Translations under genes and position numbers: made by a program
Source: Yersinia intermedia
GTDB taxonomy: Bacteria > Pseudomonadota > Gammaproteobacteria > Enterobacterales > Enterobacteriaceae
Length of the DNA stretch: 64,000 nt
Assembly: GCF_900635455.1 (NCBI RefSeq)
Contig: NZ_LR134116.1
Location: 930,001-994,000, forward strand
Reading direction: 5' to 3'
The notes under the pieces: generated by a model
Seen by the model: the letters and a program-made list of their open reading frames with translations, nothing else
What the model was told of the DNA's origin: nothing
The model's database searches: none
Part shown: piece by piece, positions 36,880-47,596 of the stretch
How the letters are laid out: each line of letters starts with the position of its first letter
How positions within the stretch are numbered: position 1 is the first letter of the stretch

Positions 36880-37752
36880 ATGAGCAATAGCTATCTGGCG
36901 TTTCCTAAATTTGATCCGGTCATTTTTTCCATTGGCCCAGTTTCCCTTCATTGGTACGGCCTGATGTATCTGGTGGGCTTTGTCTTCGCCATGTGGCTGG
37001 CGGTTCGTCGGGCAAATAAACCGGGTAGTGGCTGGACCAAAGAAGAAGTCGAAAACCTGCTGTATGCGGGTTTCCTCGGGGTGTTTGTCGGTGGCCGTGT
37101 CGGTTATGTGCTGTTTTATAACCTGCCGATGTTCCTCGATAACCCACTGTATCTGTTTAAAGTATGGGATGGCGGTATGTCATTCCATGGCGGTTTGATT
37201 GGTGTCATCTGCGTCATGTTGTGGTTTGCCCGCCGTACTAAACGCCATTTCTTCCAGGTCGCTGACTTTATTGCTCCTCTTATTCCATTTGGTTTAGGTG
37301 CTGGCCGGCTTGGTAATTTTATCAATGGTGAGCTGTGGGGCCGTGTGACTACCGATACCCCGTGGGCGATGTTATTCCCAACCTCCCGTGGTGAAGATAT
37401 CGCCATTGTTGCTGCCGACCCGGCGAAATGGCAGGCGATATTCAATCAATACGGTGTACTGCCGCGTCATCCTTCGCAACTGTATGAAATGATTCTTGAA
37501 GGGGTGGTGTTATTTATCATCCTGAACCTGTTTATCCGTAAGCCGCGTCCGATGGGCAGTGTATCTGGTCTGTTCCTGATTGGTTATGGTGCGTTCCGTA
37601 TTATTGTGGAGTGTTTCCGCCAGCCAGATGCCCAACTTGGCTTGTTCGATGGCGTGATCAGCATGGGGCAGATACTCTCTGTACCTATGATTCTGGCCGG
37701 TATCATTATGATGATTTGGGCGTATCGTCGTCCTGCGCAACAACTTTCGTGA
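36880..37752 (+). CDS. lgt: Phosphatidylglycerol-prolipoprotein diacylglyceryl transferase
   Basis: A 290-residue inner-membrane enzyme that adds diacylglycerol to the lipobox cysteine of prolipoproteins, the first step of their maturation. Seen: seven hydrophobic helices, [16 protein letters not shown], the essential His region [10 protein letters not shown], and the Lgt signature [16 protein letters not shown]. It serves the lipoproteins predicted here (MltA, GspS, the YgdI-like protein). A spacer of 237 bases precedes it; thyA follows after 6 bases. Confidence 0.97.
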   Translation: MSNSYLAFPKFDPVIFSIGPVSLHWYGLMYLVGFVFAMWLAVRRANKPGSGWTKEEVENLLYAGFLGVFVGGRVGYVLFYNLPMFLDNPLYLFKVWDGGMSFHGGLIGVICVMLWFARRTKRHFFQVADFIAPLIPFGLGAGRLGNFINGELWGRVTTDTPWAMLFPTSRGEDIAIVAADPAKWQAIFNQYGVLPRHPSQLYEMILEGVVLFIILNLFIRKPRPMGSVSGLFLIGYGAFRIIVECFRQPDAQLGLFDGVISMGQILSVPMILAGIIMMIWAYRRPAQQLS

Positions 37753-37758
37753 GGTAAC

Positions 37759-38553
37759 ATGAAACAGTATCTGGATTTGATGAAAAAAGTGCTGGAAGAA
37801 GGCACTCCTAAAGCTGACCGTACCGGTACCGGGACTGTGTCGATTTTCGGGCATCAGATGCGTTTCAATTTACAAGACGGTTTTCCACTGGTAACCACTA
37901 AGCGTTGCCATTTGCGCTCCATCATCCATGAGCTGTTATGGTTCCTCAATGGCGATACTAATATTGGCTATCTGAAGGAAAATAATGTCTCCATCTGGGA
38001 TGAGTGGGCTGACGAAAACGGCGACCTTGGCCCGGTTTACGGCAAGCAATGGCGGGCTTGGGGGGCTGCGGATGGTCGTAAGATTGACCAACTTAGCAAC
38101 GTGGTAAAACAGCTTAAGCAGGATCCAGATTCGCGCCGTATCATCGTTTCAGCATGGAATGTGGGTGAACTGGAACAAATGGCACTGGCACCGTGCCATG
38201 CTTTCTTCCAGTTCTACGTGGCAGATGGCAAGCTTTCTTGTCAACTGTATCAGCGTTCTTGTGATGTATTCCTCGGCTTGCCATTTAACATTGCCAGCTA
38301 TGCTCTACTGGTGCATATGATGGCGCAGCAATGTGAGTTAGACGTCGGTGATTTTGTCTGGACAGGGGGCGATACACACTTGTATAGCAACCATATTGAG
38401 CAGACAAATCTGCAATTAAGCCGTGAGCCACGGGCATTGCCGAAACTGATTATCAAGCGGAAACCGGCATCTTTGTTTGATTACCGTTTTGAGGATTTTG
38501 ATATTGAGGGGTACGATCCTCACCCAGGGATTAAAGCACCGATTGCTATCTAA
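37759..38553 (+). CDS. thyA: Thymidylate synthase
   Basis: A 264-residue enzyme that methylates dUMP to dTMP using methylene-tetrahydrofolate. The catalytic cysteine is C146 in [12 protein letters not shown]; also seen are [19 protein letters not shown], the dUMP-binding Arg region [12 protein letters not shown] and the folate-binding C-terminus KAPIAI. Same length as E. coli ThyA and directly coupled to lgt. Confidence 0.98.
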   Translation: MKQYLDLMKKVLEEGTPKADRTGTGTVSIFGHQMRFNLQDGFPLVTTKRCHLRSIIHELLWFLNGDTNIGYLKENNVSIWDEWADENGDLGPVYGKQWRAWGAADGRKIDQLSNVVKQLKQDPDSRRIIVSAWNVGELEQMALAPCHAFFQFYVADGKLSCQLYQRSCDVFLGLPFNIASYALLVHMMAQQCELDVGDFVWTGGDTHLYSNHIEQTNLQLSREPRALPKLIIKRKPASLFDYRFEDFDIEGYDPHPGIKAPIAI

Positions 38554-38561
38554 TCTTTAGG

Positions 38562-38587
38562 CCGGAGCCGCAATGGCTCCGGTTTTA
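38562..38587 (+). terminator. Intrinsic terminator after lgt-thyA
   Basis: CCGGAGCC (38562-38569), a 5-base loop, GGCTCCGG (38575-38582), then TTTT. It lies eight bases after the thyA stop codon. Confidence 0.85.
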
Positions 38588-38989
38588 TACCCGTCACCTT
38601 TCAAGTTTTAGGGGCGCTGCTCTTGTCATCTGTTCCATCCCTGAAACTCGCTTCTACGAGCCGATTTATCATCTTAATCAACTAATTGTGTTGTCTCTTC
38701 GGGGTTAATGAACCTTATCCTGAGGCCCTTTTACGGCTAGCATCACTGCTGATCAAATCGGTTCCCAACTAACTTGTCTCTCCTTTGCCACCTTCCTGCA
38801 TCTGGAAATCTATTGAGGATATTTTGCCAAATCCTTTTCTTTGCTACATGCAGCTTCCCTGCAATAAAAATGCGAGCAGTGCCGCATCGAATTTTGCATT
38901 TATGTATCCGCAAATAAAGTTTTGCGTACTTCTTCCAGCTCTTGTCACTAACCTATCGACCCCAATCTACAGATACGTAAACTTGCTGC
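38588..38989. other. Spacer between thyA and the ppd genes
   Basis: About 400 bases without a credible gene. A degenerate left end of the ATACCC repeat (from 38587, ATACCCGTCACCTTTCAAG) follows the terminator. A plus-strand frame at 38785-39045 has no ribosome binding site and no recognisable content. The ppdA promoter should lie near the right end but was not pinpointed. Confidence 0.45.
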
Positions 38990-39523
38990 ATGGACACCAA
39001 TATAAGATTAAAGAGAACTGCCTTTATACGCGAGTATTCTCTTAAAAAACAAAAAGGTATCAGCCTTATCGAGTTGCTACTGGTGATTGTGTTAGTCGGT
39101 ATAACATCACTTTGGGGGGCGCAAAATTGGCACCATTACCGGCAACGGGAAAGGCTCGCAGACAGTGCCCGTCAGTTACTTGCTTTCTTAACACACTTAC
39201 AGGCACAGGCTAATCGCCGCAACAACACAGAATTGTTGTGGATACAGCAGAACGGGCAGGGCTGTCTGGGAAGTGGTGATAAACCTGCTACCCCCTGTTC
39301 AGCACTCACCGACAGCGTGTTTATTCCACCTTACCCTGATGTCGCTATCGCGACTTCATTGCAAAAAGAAATGGGGTTTTTTGGTGTGAGGAATACGGCA
39401 CAAGCAGGAAATATCATGCTCAGTAACCCGGCAGGGTCTATCCGGTTAGTTATTTCCAGTAGAGGGCGCTTAAGGCTATGCAGTGAGGGCCAGCCAATAT
39501 CAGGCATTCATATATGCCAATAA
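38990..39523 (+). CDS. ppdA: Prepilin-type protein PpdA
   Basis: A type II pseudopilin-like protein of up to 177 residues. Seen: cleavage region KKQKG|ISLIELLLVIVLVG with Glu at +5, a hydrophobic helix, and a globular part ending RLVISSRGRLRLC, matching E. coli PpdA. The ATG at 38990 gives a long leader of 23 residues with no clear ribosome binding site, but no other standard start lies between it and the cleavage site. It is first of four coupled genes before recC. Role in E. coli is not established; homologous minor pilins prime pilus or pseudopilus assembly. Confidence 0.85.
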   Translation: MDTNIRLKRTAFIREYSLKKQKGISLIELLLVIVLVGITSLWGAQNWHHYRQRERLADSARQLLAFLTHLQAQANRRNNTELLWIQQNGQGCLGSGDKPATPCSALTDSVFIPPYPDVAIATSLQKEMGFFGVRNTAQAGNIMLSNPAGSIRLVISSRGRLRLCSEGQPISGIHICQ

Positions 39524-40134
39524 TGCTCAGAAATACACCAGTGTCAGCTCGCTGGGGGCTGAAATGTATAACAGGTTTTACGTTACCGGAAATGATGCTG
39601 GCATTGAGTATTGGTAGTTTGATTATGCTTGGTGCCACAGAGGTTTTCCCCAAGCTACGCAAACAAATATCAATTTTGCAACAGCACTATTATCTGGAGC
39701 TAGCGCTTAGTCAGGTTATGGCTGTGCTGGAAAAAGATCTGCGGCGTGCGGGATTTTGCCATGGCGAGTGCCAGGGAACAGCGGTTACAACCCATCATTA
39801 TCCCGCAGAAGCGACAAATTCGTGTCTGATAGTTGCTTACGATCTTAATCGAAATGGCCGATGGGAAGGGGAGAAACATCAGGAATCCGAATACTTTGGT
39901 TACCGCCTGCGTAATAAAGCATTAGAGGGCCAACGTGGTGAACTGAATTGCTCTGGCAGAGGGTGGGAAAAGCTGCTTGACCCACGAGAGATCACGATAA
40001 CCCATTTCTCTATTAGCCAATTACCTCAGCAAACATCAAATCAGGTTTATCGGGTGCAACTAGCGGGGCAAAAAACAGGTAACCCGGTCATTCATCATCA
40101 GCTTACTTATACGATACGCAGGAACAATCTATGA
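39514..40134 (+). CDS. ppdB: Prepilin-type protein PpdB
   Basis: A 206-residue PilW-like minor pilin with cleavage at CITG|FTLPEMMLALSIGSLIML. It continues with a helix and a cysteine-containing globular domain (RAGFCHGECQGT). ATGs at 39514 and 39523 are both possible; the latter forms a TAATG overlap with the ppdA stop. It overlaps ygdB at its end (ATGA). PilW-type proteins cooperate with PpdA, YgdB and PpdC as a tip complex in related systems. Confidence 0.87.
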   Translation: MPIMLRNTPVSARWGLKCITGFTLPEMMLALSIGSLIMLGATEVFPKLRKQISILQQHYYLELALSQVMAVLEKDLRRAGFCHGECQGTAVTTHHYPAEATNSCLIVAYDLNRNGRWEGEKHQESEYFGYRLRNKALEGQRGELNCSGRGWEKLLDPREITITHFSISQLPQQTSNQVYRVQLAGQKTGNPVIHHQLTYTIRRNNL

Positions 40135-40613
40135 AGCTGAATCATTTAACGCTGAATCATCAACGGGGGGCCAGCACATTGGCAGCCGTTGCTACACTTT
40201 TCGCTCTTGGTTTATTTCTGCTGTCAGCACTACATCGTCAATTGGATAATATTCAACAAATTACATCTGAAGAACAGCACTATTTACGTGCTTTTAATCA
40301 GGCAACGTCATCACTGAACTGGGGGATAAGTCAGAATTGGTCATTCAGTTTGCCATGGCGGGCTGGTTCGACATGGTATTGCATTCAGCAGCAATATGGC
40401 TTAAAAGCCTGTGTTAAACCGGCATCACTAAGTGGTTTTTTTATTCTCAGAGGAGAGAGCGATCCCCTCGGTGCTCGACCACCCTTGATACTTTATCAAC
40501 GCGTCATGCTGAATACTGGCAAAGGGTATTTGGGTCACTATCAACTGGTTAAGGCCGCTCGTGGCTGGTTGGATTTCTGCCCTGATAAGGATGTACAGTT
40601 TTGCAATTACTAA
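40131..40613 (+). CDS. ygdB: YgdB, pilin-like membrane protein (DUF2509)
   Basis: A 160-residue protein with a hydrophobic N-terminal segment preceded by HQRG (GASTLAAVATLFALGLFLLS), like E. coli YgdB, which belongs to DUF2509. The G-A-S-T-L start resembles the PilX/GspK class, which lacks the usual Phe at +1. Two cysteine pairs occur later (WYCIQQQYGLKACVK and DFCPDKDVQFC). It lies between ppdB and ppdC in the same order as in E. coli. Confidence 0.85.
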   Translation: MKLNHLTLNHQRGASTLAAVATLFALGLFLLSALHRQLDNIQQITSEEQHYLRAFNQATSSLNWGISQNWSFSLPWRAGSTWYCIQQQYGLKACVKPASLSGFFILRGESDPLGARPPLILYQRVMLNTGKGYLGHYQLVKAARGWLDFCPDKDVQFCNY

Positions 40614-40636
40614 AATACGGCAATAGGCACCTGTTG

Positions 40637-41008
40637 ATGAAACGGGGCGACCAATGCCATCCTCGTAACCAACAAGGGTTTAGCCTGCCTGAAGCCTTAA
40701 TTGCGGCACTGTTTTTCTCCGTTTCGTTATTGGGTGTGTTGCAATACCATCAGGCTCTTTTACAGGGTTTCTCTTCTTTATGGCAACAGCGTCAGGCTTG
40801 GTCTGTGCTTCATCAACACATCGACAGCGCAGGGGAAGATAGACCTGATAGGCCATTTATATCAGGAATGAAACCGAACTGGTTATATCGTCAGTCCATT
40901 GGCCGAACTGAAGGGGAGTGTGCCGAGCTTCGTTTCACCCTCGCGGTACGGGAAAACCAACCTGCAAAGTTAGCCCGTTGGTTTTGCTCTACGAATGGAA
41001 GCGGGTAA
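40637..41008 (+). CDS. ppdC: Prepilin-type protein PpdC
   Basis: A protein of about 123 residues with cleavage at NQQG|FSLPEALIAALFFSVSLL and a small globular C-terminal domain ending in a cysteine-containing RWFCS. The ATG at 40637 gives a 15-residue leader (MKRGDQCHPRNQQG region); a TTG at 40601 would overlap ygdB and extend it. Last of the four pilin-like genes, 234 bases before recC. Confidence 0.83.
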   Translation: MKRGDQCHPRNQQGFSLPEALIAALFFSVSLLGVLQYHQALLQGFSSLWQQRQAWSVLHQHIDSAGEDRPDRPFISGMKPNWLYRQSIGRTEGECAELRFTLAVRENQPAKLARWFCSTNGSG

Positions 41009-41242
41009 CAGTATAGTTATCCCCATAAATTCGACACTGCTGAGGCTGTAAACAAGAGGATCTTGATTGATGTACAGCCGAGGGATACGGATGAGCAGCT
41101 ATATCGGTCTTATAATAGAGATAACCTATTGCGCTCACTCATTATCAAGTTAGAGTATTAAGCCTCAGGATTTACCCACAAGTGATAATAAGTTGGTTTA
41201 ATCATTTATGGCTATTTTCCATAGTGCCTTAAGGGAGTCATC

Positions 41243-44200
41243 ATGTTCACGGTTTATCATTCTAATCAATTAGATTTACTCAAAGCGCTAACGACTGCGC
41301 TGATAGAACGAGAGCCGTTGGATAACCCTTTCCAGCAAGAAGTTGTGTTAGTTCAAAGCCCTGGGATGGCACAATGGTTACAAATGCAATTGGCACAACA
41401 ATTTAGCATTGCAGCAAATATTGAGTTTCCGCTGCCCGCAACCTTTATCTGGGACATGTTTACCCGTGTTTTACCCGGGATCCCAAAAGAAAGCGCATTC
41501 AGCAAAGATGCCATGACATGGAAACTTATGTGGTTGCTGCCAGATTTACTGGAAAGCCCGGTATTTTCTCCCATGAAACGCTATTTAAGTGACGATAATG
41601 ATAAGCGCAAAATCCATCAGCTTGCAGCTCGGGTTGCTGACCTTTTCGACCAGTATTTAGTGTATCGACCTGAATGGCTTGCCAGTTGGGAGCGAGGCCA
41701 ACTCATTGACAATCTGGACGATGCTCAGCAGTGGCAAGCCACGTTGTGGGTGGAACTGACGAACTATACCCGCCAATTGGAACAACCCGAATGGCACCGT
41801 GCCAATCTCTATCAGCGGTTTATCCGCACACTACTTGAATCGGATTCCTGTCCCGCAGGCTTGCCCAAGCGGGTATTTATTTGCGGCATATCGGCATTAC
41901 CCCCTATCTATTTACAAGCCCTGCAAGCGCTGGGTAAACATATTGATATTCATCTGATGTTTACGAATCCTTGCCGCTATTTTTGGGGCGACATTCAGGA
42001 TTATGCTTTTTTGGCTAAATTACAAAGCCGCAAACGTAGACATTATCGCGAATCAATAGAAGTAAATTTGTTCCGCCACCCAGAGCAGGCTAAACAGCTC
42101 TTTAATGCGAATGGTGAACAAGAACTCAGTAACCCGCTATTAGCCTCGTGGGGGCGGCTCGGGCGGGATCATATGTATTTATTATCTCAGGTTGATGATA
42201 TTCAAGAGGTCCATGCTTTTGTCGATATTGACCCTGATAATCTATTACATGGTATTCAGCACGATATGTTGGAGCTGGAGGACCACGCAATTATTGGTAC
42301 CACTGCGGAATCCTTAGCTCATAGCGACCAAAAGCGTCGATTAGATATCAGGGATAGATCTCTCAGCCTGCATGTTTGCCATAGTCCTCAACGGGAAGTT
42401 GAGGTTTTGCAAGATAACCTATTGAATTTATTCTCAACCAACCCTGAACTTACTCCACGCGATGTCATTGTGATGGTTGCCGATATTGACAGTTACACCC
42501 CTTATATTCAGGCCACATTTGGTAATGCGACTGGAGAGCGCTATCTGCCATTTGCGATTTCTGACCGTAAAGCCAGTCAAGCCCATCCGGCGCTACAGGC
42601 TTTTATCACTTTACTTGATTTACCCCAGAGCCGTTTCACCTCTGAACAAGTATTGGCCTTGTTGGAGGTCCCTGCTTTAGCCAGCAAGTTTGGTATTACT
42701 GAAGATGGATTGCGCCGCTTACGGCAATGGGTGGGGGAATCAGGTATTCGCTGGGGGTTGGATGATGACAATGTGCGGGAGCTATCTTTACCCGCAACGG
42801 GTCAGCATACCTGGCACTTTGGCATAACCCGCATGTTGCTGGGTTATGCCATGGATAGCACCGCCGGCGATTGGCGGGGGGTGCTACCGTATGATGAGTC
42901 GAGTGGTTTAGCAGCGGAACTCGCTGGGCAATTGGCCGATATGTTGATGCAACTAAGCCAATGGCGGCAGCAATTAAGTGAACCAAGAGCACTCAGCGAA
43001 TGGTTACCCTTGTGCCGCCAATTATTGGATACCTTCTTCGAACCCGATAATGACACTGAAGCGGTGTTGGTGCTGATTGAACAACAGTGGCAGAAGGTTA
43101 TCAGCTACGGTATTGCAGCCCAATACCCCGATGTGGTGCCACTTAATCTGTTACGGGATGAACTGGCTTCGCGCTTGGATAATGAGCGCATCAGTCAGCG
43201 TTTCCTTGCCGGGCCAATCAACTTTTGTACTCTAATGCCTATGCGCTCTATCCCATTTAAAGTTGTTTGCTTATTGGGGATGAACGATGGTGTTTACCCA
43301 CGAACACTGCCGCCGTTGGGATTTGATTTGATGGCAAAACAGGTTCGCCGTGGCGACCGCAGCCGCCGTGACGATGACCGCTATCTGTTCCTCGAAGCGC
43401 TACTTTCGGCTCAGCAACAGCTCTATATCAGCTATATCGGGCGCTCTATCCAGGATAACAGTAAGCGTTATCCATCAGTGCTGGTCAGTGAACTGATTGA
43501 ATATATCTCACAAAGCTATCACTTACCGGGGGATGAAATGCTCAATGCTGATGAGAGCGCCCAGCGGGTGATTCAGCACTTACTCTGCTGGCATGCGCGG
43601 ATGCCATTTGCGGCTGAAAATTTTATTCAACATAGCGAGTTACAAAGTTACGCTGCTGAATGGCTACCCTCTGCTGAGTCCAAAGGGCGACCGCATCCAG
43701 AGTTTAATCAGCCATTATCGCCTGAACCCTTATCTGAAATTACACTGGATGAGTTAATTCGTTTCTACCGTCATCCAGTGAGAGCATTCTTCCAGCTCCG
43801 GCTAGGAGTGAATTTTGTTATTGAAGAAACAGAATTACCTGATGAAGAGCCATTTACTTTAGATAACCTCAATCGCTATCAGTTTAATACTCAGTTACTA
43901 AATGCATTGATAGATGAGGGTGATATCAATAGCGTGTTCGCCCGAGCCCGAGCGGCCGGCACCCTGCCTTATGGATCCTTCGGTGAGCTGTATTGGGAAA
44001 GCCAGCAAGAGGAAATGGTGCCATTAGCTGAACAGATTCGTAGCGAGCGCCTTGAGTATCATAGCATTGAGCTAAATATCGAATTGGGTGACATCACCCT
44101 TACGGGGTGGATTCATCAGGTTCAGGAAGATGGATTAATTCGTTGGCGTCCTGCGGCATTGACGGCGGTAGACGGGCTTTTATTATGGATTGAACATTTG

Positions 44201-44614
44201 GTCTATTGTGCTGGCGGAGGTAAGGGGCAAAGCCGGATGTATGGCCGCAAAGGAACAGCATGGCGCTATGATTCTTTGGGCCGTGATGAAGCTCATCACT
44301 ATTTACAACAGTTAGTCAGTGGGTATCAGCAAGGAATGTGTGAACCGCTGCTACTGCTAAGTAAAAGCGGTTGGGCATGGCTGAGTAACTGCTTTGAACG
44401 CGAGTCAGGTCAGATTTTGTGGGATGAAGAAACACAAACTAAAGCCCGAATGAAACTTTTACAAGTTTGGCAAGGTGATCAGCGAGTTGCTGGTGAAGGT
44501 GAGGATAGCTATGTGCAAAGGGTGTTCTGCCTGATGGATAATCCACATCTCGACAAGATAATACATGAAACGGAATGTTATTTATTACCGATTGCCCGCC
44601 ATAATAAGGCGTGA
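41243..44614 (+). CDS. recC: Exodeoxyribonuclease V gamma subunit RecC
   Basis: A 1123-residue subunit of RecBCD, same length as E. coli RecC. It is a catalytically inactive helicase-nuclease relative that splits the DNA strands and scans for Chi. Seen: MFTVYHSNQLDLLKAL, VQSPGMAQWLQMQLAQQ, FPLPATFIWDMF, LPMRSIPFKVVCLLGMNDG and a C-terminal nuclease-like fold. AAGGGAG precedes the ATG. It leads recC-ptrA-recB-recD. Confidence 0.98.
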   Translation: MFTVYHSNQLDLLKALTTALIEREPLDNPFQQEVVLVQSPGMAQWLQMQLAQQFSIAANIEFPLPATFIWDMFTRVLPGIPKESAFSKDAMTWKLMWLLPDLLESPVFSPMKRYLSDDNDKRKIHQLAARVADLFDQYLVYRPEWLASWERGQLIDNLDDAQQWQATLWVELTNYTRQLEQPEWHRANLYQRFIRTLLESDSCPAGLPKRVFICGISALPPIYLQALQALGKHIDIHLMFTNPCRYFWGDIQDYAFLAKLQSRKRRHYRESIEVNLFRHPEQAKQLFNANGEQELSNPLLASWGRLGRDHMYLLSQVDDIQEVHAFVDIDPDNLLHGIQHDMLELEDHAIIGTTAESLAHSDQKRRLDIRDRSLSLHVCHSPQREVEVLQDNLLNLFSTNPELTPRDVIVMVADIDSYTPYIQATFGNATGERYLPFAISDRKASQAHPALQAFITLLDLPQSRFTSEQVLALLEVPALASKFGITEDGLRRLRQWVGESGIRWGLDDDNVRELSLPATGQHTWHFGITRMLLGYAMDSTAGDWRGVLPYDESSGLAAELAGQLADMLMQLSQWRQQLSEPRALSEWLPLCRQLLDTFFEPDNDTEAVLVLIEQQWQKVISYGIAAQYPDVVPLNLLRDELASRLDNERISQRFLAGPINFCTLMPMRSIPFKVVCLLGMNDGVYPRTLPPLGFDLMAKQVRRGDRSRRDDDRYLFLEALLSAQQQLYISYIGRSIQDNSKRYPSVLVSELIEYISQSYHLPGDEMLNADESAQRVIQHLLCWHARMPFAAENFIQHSELQSYAAEWLPSAESKGRPHPEFNQPLSPEPLSEITLDELIRFYRHPVRAFFQLRLGVNFVIEETELPDEEPFTLDNLNRYQFNTQLLNALIDEGDINSVFARARAAGTLPYGSFGELYWESQQEEMVPLAEQIRSERLEYHSIELNIELGDITLTGWIHQVQEDGLIRWRPAALTAVDGLLLWIEHLVYCAGGGKGQSRMYGRKGTAWRYDSLGRDEAHHYLQQLVSGYQQGMCEPLLLLSKSGWAWLSNCFERESGQILWDEETQTKARMKLLQVWQGDQRVAGEGEDSYVQRVFCLMDNPHLDKIIHETECYLLPIARHNKA

Positions 44615-44704
44615 GAACTGCTAATGGCTCGCCAGGCTTGTCAATACCAGAAAGTTGGCTGCGGCTTTGAGCGGTAATTTTGAAGGGGTTAGGGGAGAAA
44701 AGGA

Positions 44705-47596
44705 ATGCATAAACAGTTTGCCCGCATCATGGGTATATTTTTCTTATTAGGTTTGCTGGCACCTCTGAGTTGGGCCGCAGCGCCTGCATGGCAACCACTG
44801 GCAGAAGCTATTCACAAAAGTGAACATGATCTGCGTAAATATCAGGCAATAAAGCTGCCTAATGGTATGACCGTGTTGCTAGTTTCTGATGCGCAAGCAC
44901 CTAAATCCTTGGCGGCATTGGCGTTGCCTGTCGGGTCATTGGAAGATCCTAATAACCAGTTGGGTTTAGCTCATTATCTGGAACACATGTTATTGATGGG
45001 TTCTAAACGTTTCCCAGAACCAGGCAGTTTTTCTGAGTTTCTGAAAAAGCATGGCGGTAGTCATAATGCTAGCACTGCTTCTTATCGAACCGCCTTTTAT
45101 CTTGAAATTGAAAATGATGCATTGGTACCGGCCGTTGAGCGTTTAGCCGATGCTATTGCAGAACCTTTATTAGACCCTATCAATGCTGATCGTGAACGTA
45201 ATGCGGTCAATGCTGAATTGACGATGGCCCGCTCGCGTGATGGGATGCGCATGGCGCAAGTTAATGCCGAAACGCTTAATCCTGCTCACCCTAGTGCGCG
45301 GTTCTCGGGCGGTAATCTTGATACGCTCAAAGACAAGCCTGATGGCAAATTACATGATGAGCTACTGAGCTTTTATCATCGTTACTACTCAGCCAATTTG
45401 ATGGTGGGGGTGCTGTATAGTAATCAGCCTCTGGATCAATTAGCACAGTTAGCGGCTGATACCTTTGGCCGGATTCCGAATCGGGAGGCAAAAGTTCCTC
45501 CAATTACGGTACCTGCTGTAACACCGGACCAAACCGGTATTATTATTCATTATGTTCCAGCCCAACCTCGTAAACAGTTAAAAATAGACTTCCGTATTGA
45601 GAATAATAGTGCGGAATTTCGCAGCAAAACAGATACCTATGTTAGCTATTTGATGGGTAATCGCAGTAAAGATACGTTGTCCGACTGGCTACAAAAACAG
45701 GGGCTGGCAGATGCTATTAATGCCGGTGCCGATCCAATGGTAGATCGCAATGGAGGGGTATTCTCTATTTCGGTATCACTCACGGATAAAGGTCTGGCCA
45801 AACGTGATGTGGTGGTAGCCGCTATCTTTGATTACATCAAAATGTTGCAAAAAGATGGCATTAAACAGAGTTATTTCGACGAGATAGCCCATGTTTTGAA
45901 TCTGGATTTCCGTTATCCCTCAATCACGCGGGATATGGATTACATCGAGTGGCTGGTGGATATGATGTTGCGAGTACCTGTCGCACATGTACTTGATGCG
46001 CCCTATCTGGCGGATCATTATGATCCCAAGGCTATTGCTGCCCGGTTGGCTGAAATGACGCCAGAGAATGCGCGGATCTGGTTTGTCAGCCCTGAAGAAC
46101 CTCACAATAAAGTAGCCTATTTTGTTGATGCTCCTTATCAGGTCAATAAAATTAGCCCACAAGAGATGAAAGACTGGCAACAACTTGGGGAGAATATCAC
46201 CCTGAATCTACCGGCACTTAACCCCTACATCCCAGATAACTTTACTCTGATCAAAGCTGATAAAAATATCATCCGGCCACAGAATGTCGCGGAACAACCG
46301 GGGTTACGGGTGTTTTACATGCCAAGTCAGTATTTTGCTGATGAACCGAAAGCCGATATCACGCTTGCTTTTCGCAATCCACATGCGTTGGATACCGCCC
46401 GCCATCAGGTGCTCTTTGCCCTGACTGATTATCTGGCAGGTCTTTCACTTGATGAGCTGAGTTACCAAGCCTCGATCGGCGGGATCAGTTTCTCAACCGC
46501 GCCTAACAACGGTTTGTATGTCAGTGCTAATGGTTTCACACAGCGGATGCCGCAATTGCTAACCACGCTGGTTGAAGGTTACTCCAGCTTCACACCAACA
46601 GAAGATCAATTAGTGCAGGCTAAATCTTGGTATCGCGAGCAGTTGGACGTGGCCGAGAAAGGCAAAGCTTATGAACTGGCAATTCAGCCAGCTAAACTGT
46701 TGTCTCAGGTTCCTTATTCCGAACGCAATGAACGGCGCAAATTGCTTGATACTATCAACGTGCAAGATGTGCTGACTTATCGTGATAGCTTGCTGAAACA
46801 ATCCGCGCTGAAAGTATTGGCGGTGGGTAATATGACGGCTCAGCAGGTTACCGAACTGGCAGAATCGTTGAAAAAACAGTTGGCTTCAACGGGTACCACT
46901 TGGTGGACCGGCGAAGATGTTGTTGTTGAGAAGGCTCAACTGGCCAATATGGAACGGCTTGGCAGCAGTTCTGATGCTGCACTGGCAGCAGTCTATGTTC
47001 CCACCGGCTATACAGAAATTGACGGTATGGCGCACAGTGCTTTGCTGGGGCAAATTGTTCAACCGTGGTTCTATGATCAGCTACGAACCGAAGAACAACT
47101 CGGTTATGCGGTATTTGCCTTCCCGATGTCGGTTGGTCGCCAGTGGGGGCTGGGGTTCTTGTTGCAAAGTAACAGCAAACAACCTGATTACCTGTATCAA
47201 CGCTATCTTGCTTTCTATCCGCAGGCTGAAAAACGCCTGCGTGAAATGAAACCTGCTGATTTTGAACAATATAAACAAGGGTTAATTAACCAGTTACTGC
47301 AACGACCACAGACCTTGGAGGAAGAGACTAGCCGTTACAGTAATGATTTCAATCGTAATAATTTTGCGTTTGATAGCCGCGAGAAAATGATTGCTCATGT
47401 GAAGCAACTTAACAGCACTGCATTAGCTGATTTCTTCCAGCAAGCAGTGATTAAACCGCAAGGTCTGGCTCTGCTTTCTCAAGTTAAAGGTCAGGGGCAA
47501 ACGGCGGGTGGGTATGCGGTGCCTAAAGGATGGACGACCTATCCGACAACATCTGCCTTGCAGGCGACCCTGCCGCAGAAGGTACTGGTTCCATGA
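44705..47596 (+). CDS. ptrA: Protease III (pitrilysin)
   Basis: A 963-residue periplasmic zinc metallopeptidase of family M16, cleaving short peptides and the insulin B chain. Seen: signal peptide (IFFLLGLLAPLSWAAA, cleavage about residue 25), the inverted zinc motif H90-Y-L-E93-H94 (HYLEHMLLMGS), and the third ligand region NAVNAELTMA. Two halves of M16 domains follow. Its stop overlaps the recB start, so it is embedded in the recCBD operon as in E. coli, though the functional reason is not known. Confidence 0.97.
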   Translation: MHKQFARIMGIFFLLGLLAPLSWAAAPAWQPLAEAIHKSEHDLRKYQAIKLPNGMTVLLVSDAQAPKSLAALALPVGSLEDPNNQLGLAHYLEHMLLMGSKRFPEPGSFSEFLKKHGGSHNASTASYRTAFYLEIENDALVPAVERLADAIAEPLLDPINADRERNAVNAELTMARSRDGMRMAQVNAETLNPAHPSARFSGGNLDTLKDKPDGKLHDELLSFYHRYYSANLMVGVLYSNQPLDQLAQLAADTFGRIPNREAKVPPITVPAVTPDQTGIIIHYVPAQPRKQLKIDFRIENNSAEFRSKTDTYVSYLMGNRSKDTLSDWLQKQGLADAINAGADPMVDRNGGVFSISVSLTDKGLAKRDVVVAAIFDYIKMLQKDGIKQSYFDEIAHVLNLDFRYPSITRDMDYIEWLVDMMLRVPVAHVLDAPYLADHYDPKAIAARLAEMTPENARIWFVSPEEPHNKVAYFVDAPYQVNKISPQEMKDWQQLGENITLNLPALNPYIPDNFTLIKADKNIIRPQNVAEQPGLRVFYMPSQYFADEPKADITLAFRNPHALDTARHQVLFALTDYLAGLSLDELSYQASIGGISFSTAPNNGLYVSANGFTQRMPQLLTTLVEGYSSFTPTEDQLVQAKSWYREQLDVAEKGKAYELAIQPAKLLSQVPYSERNERRKLLDTINVQDVLTYRDSLLKQSALKVLAVGNMTAQQVTELAESLKKQLASTGTTWWTGEDVVVEKAQLANMERLGSSSDAALAAVYVPTGYTEIDGMAHSALLGQIVQPWFYDQLRTEEQLGYAVFAFPMSVGRQWGLGFLLQSNSKQPDYLYQRYLAFYPQAEKRLREMKPADFEQYKQGLINQLLQRPQTLEEETSRYSNDFNRNNFAFDSREKMIAHVKQLNSTALADFFQQAVIKPQGLALLSQVKGQGQTAGGYAVPKGWTTYPTTSALQATLPQKVLVP

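Noticed and set aside
38785..39045. 86-codon frame before ppdA
   Set aside because: Overlaps the ppdA start in another frame, no ribosome binding site, no recognisable sequence.
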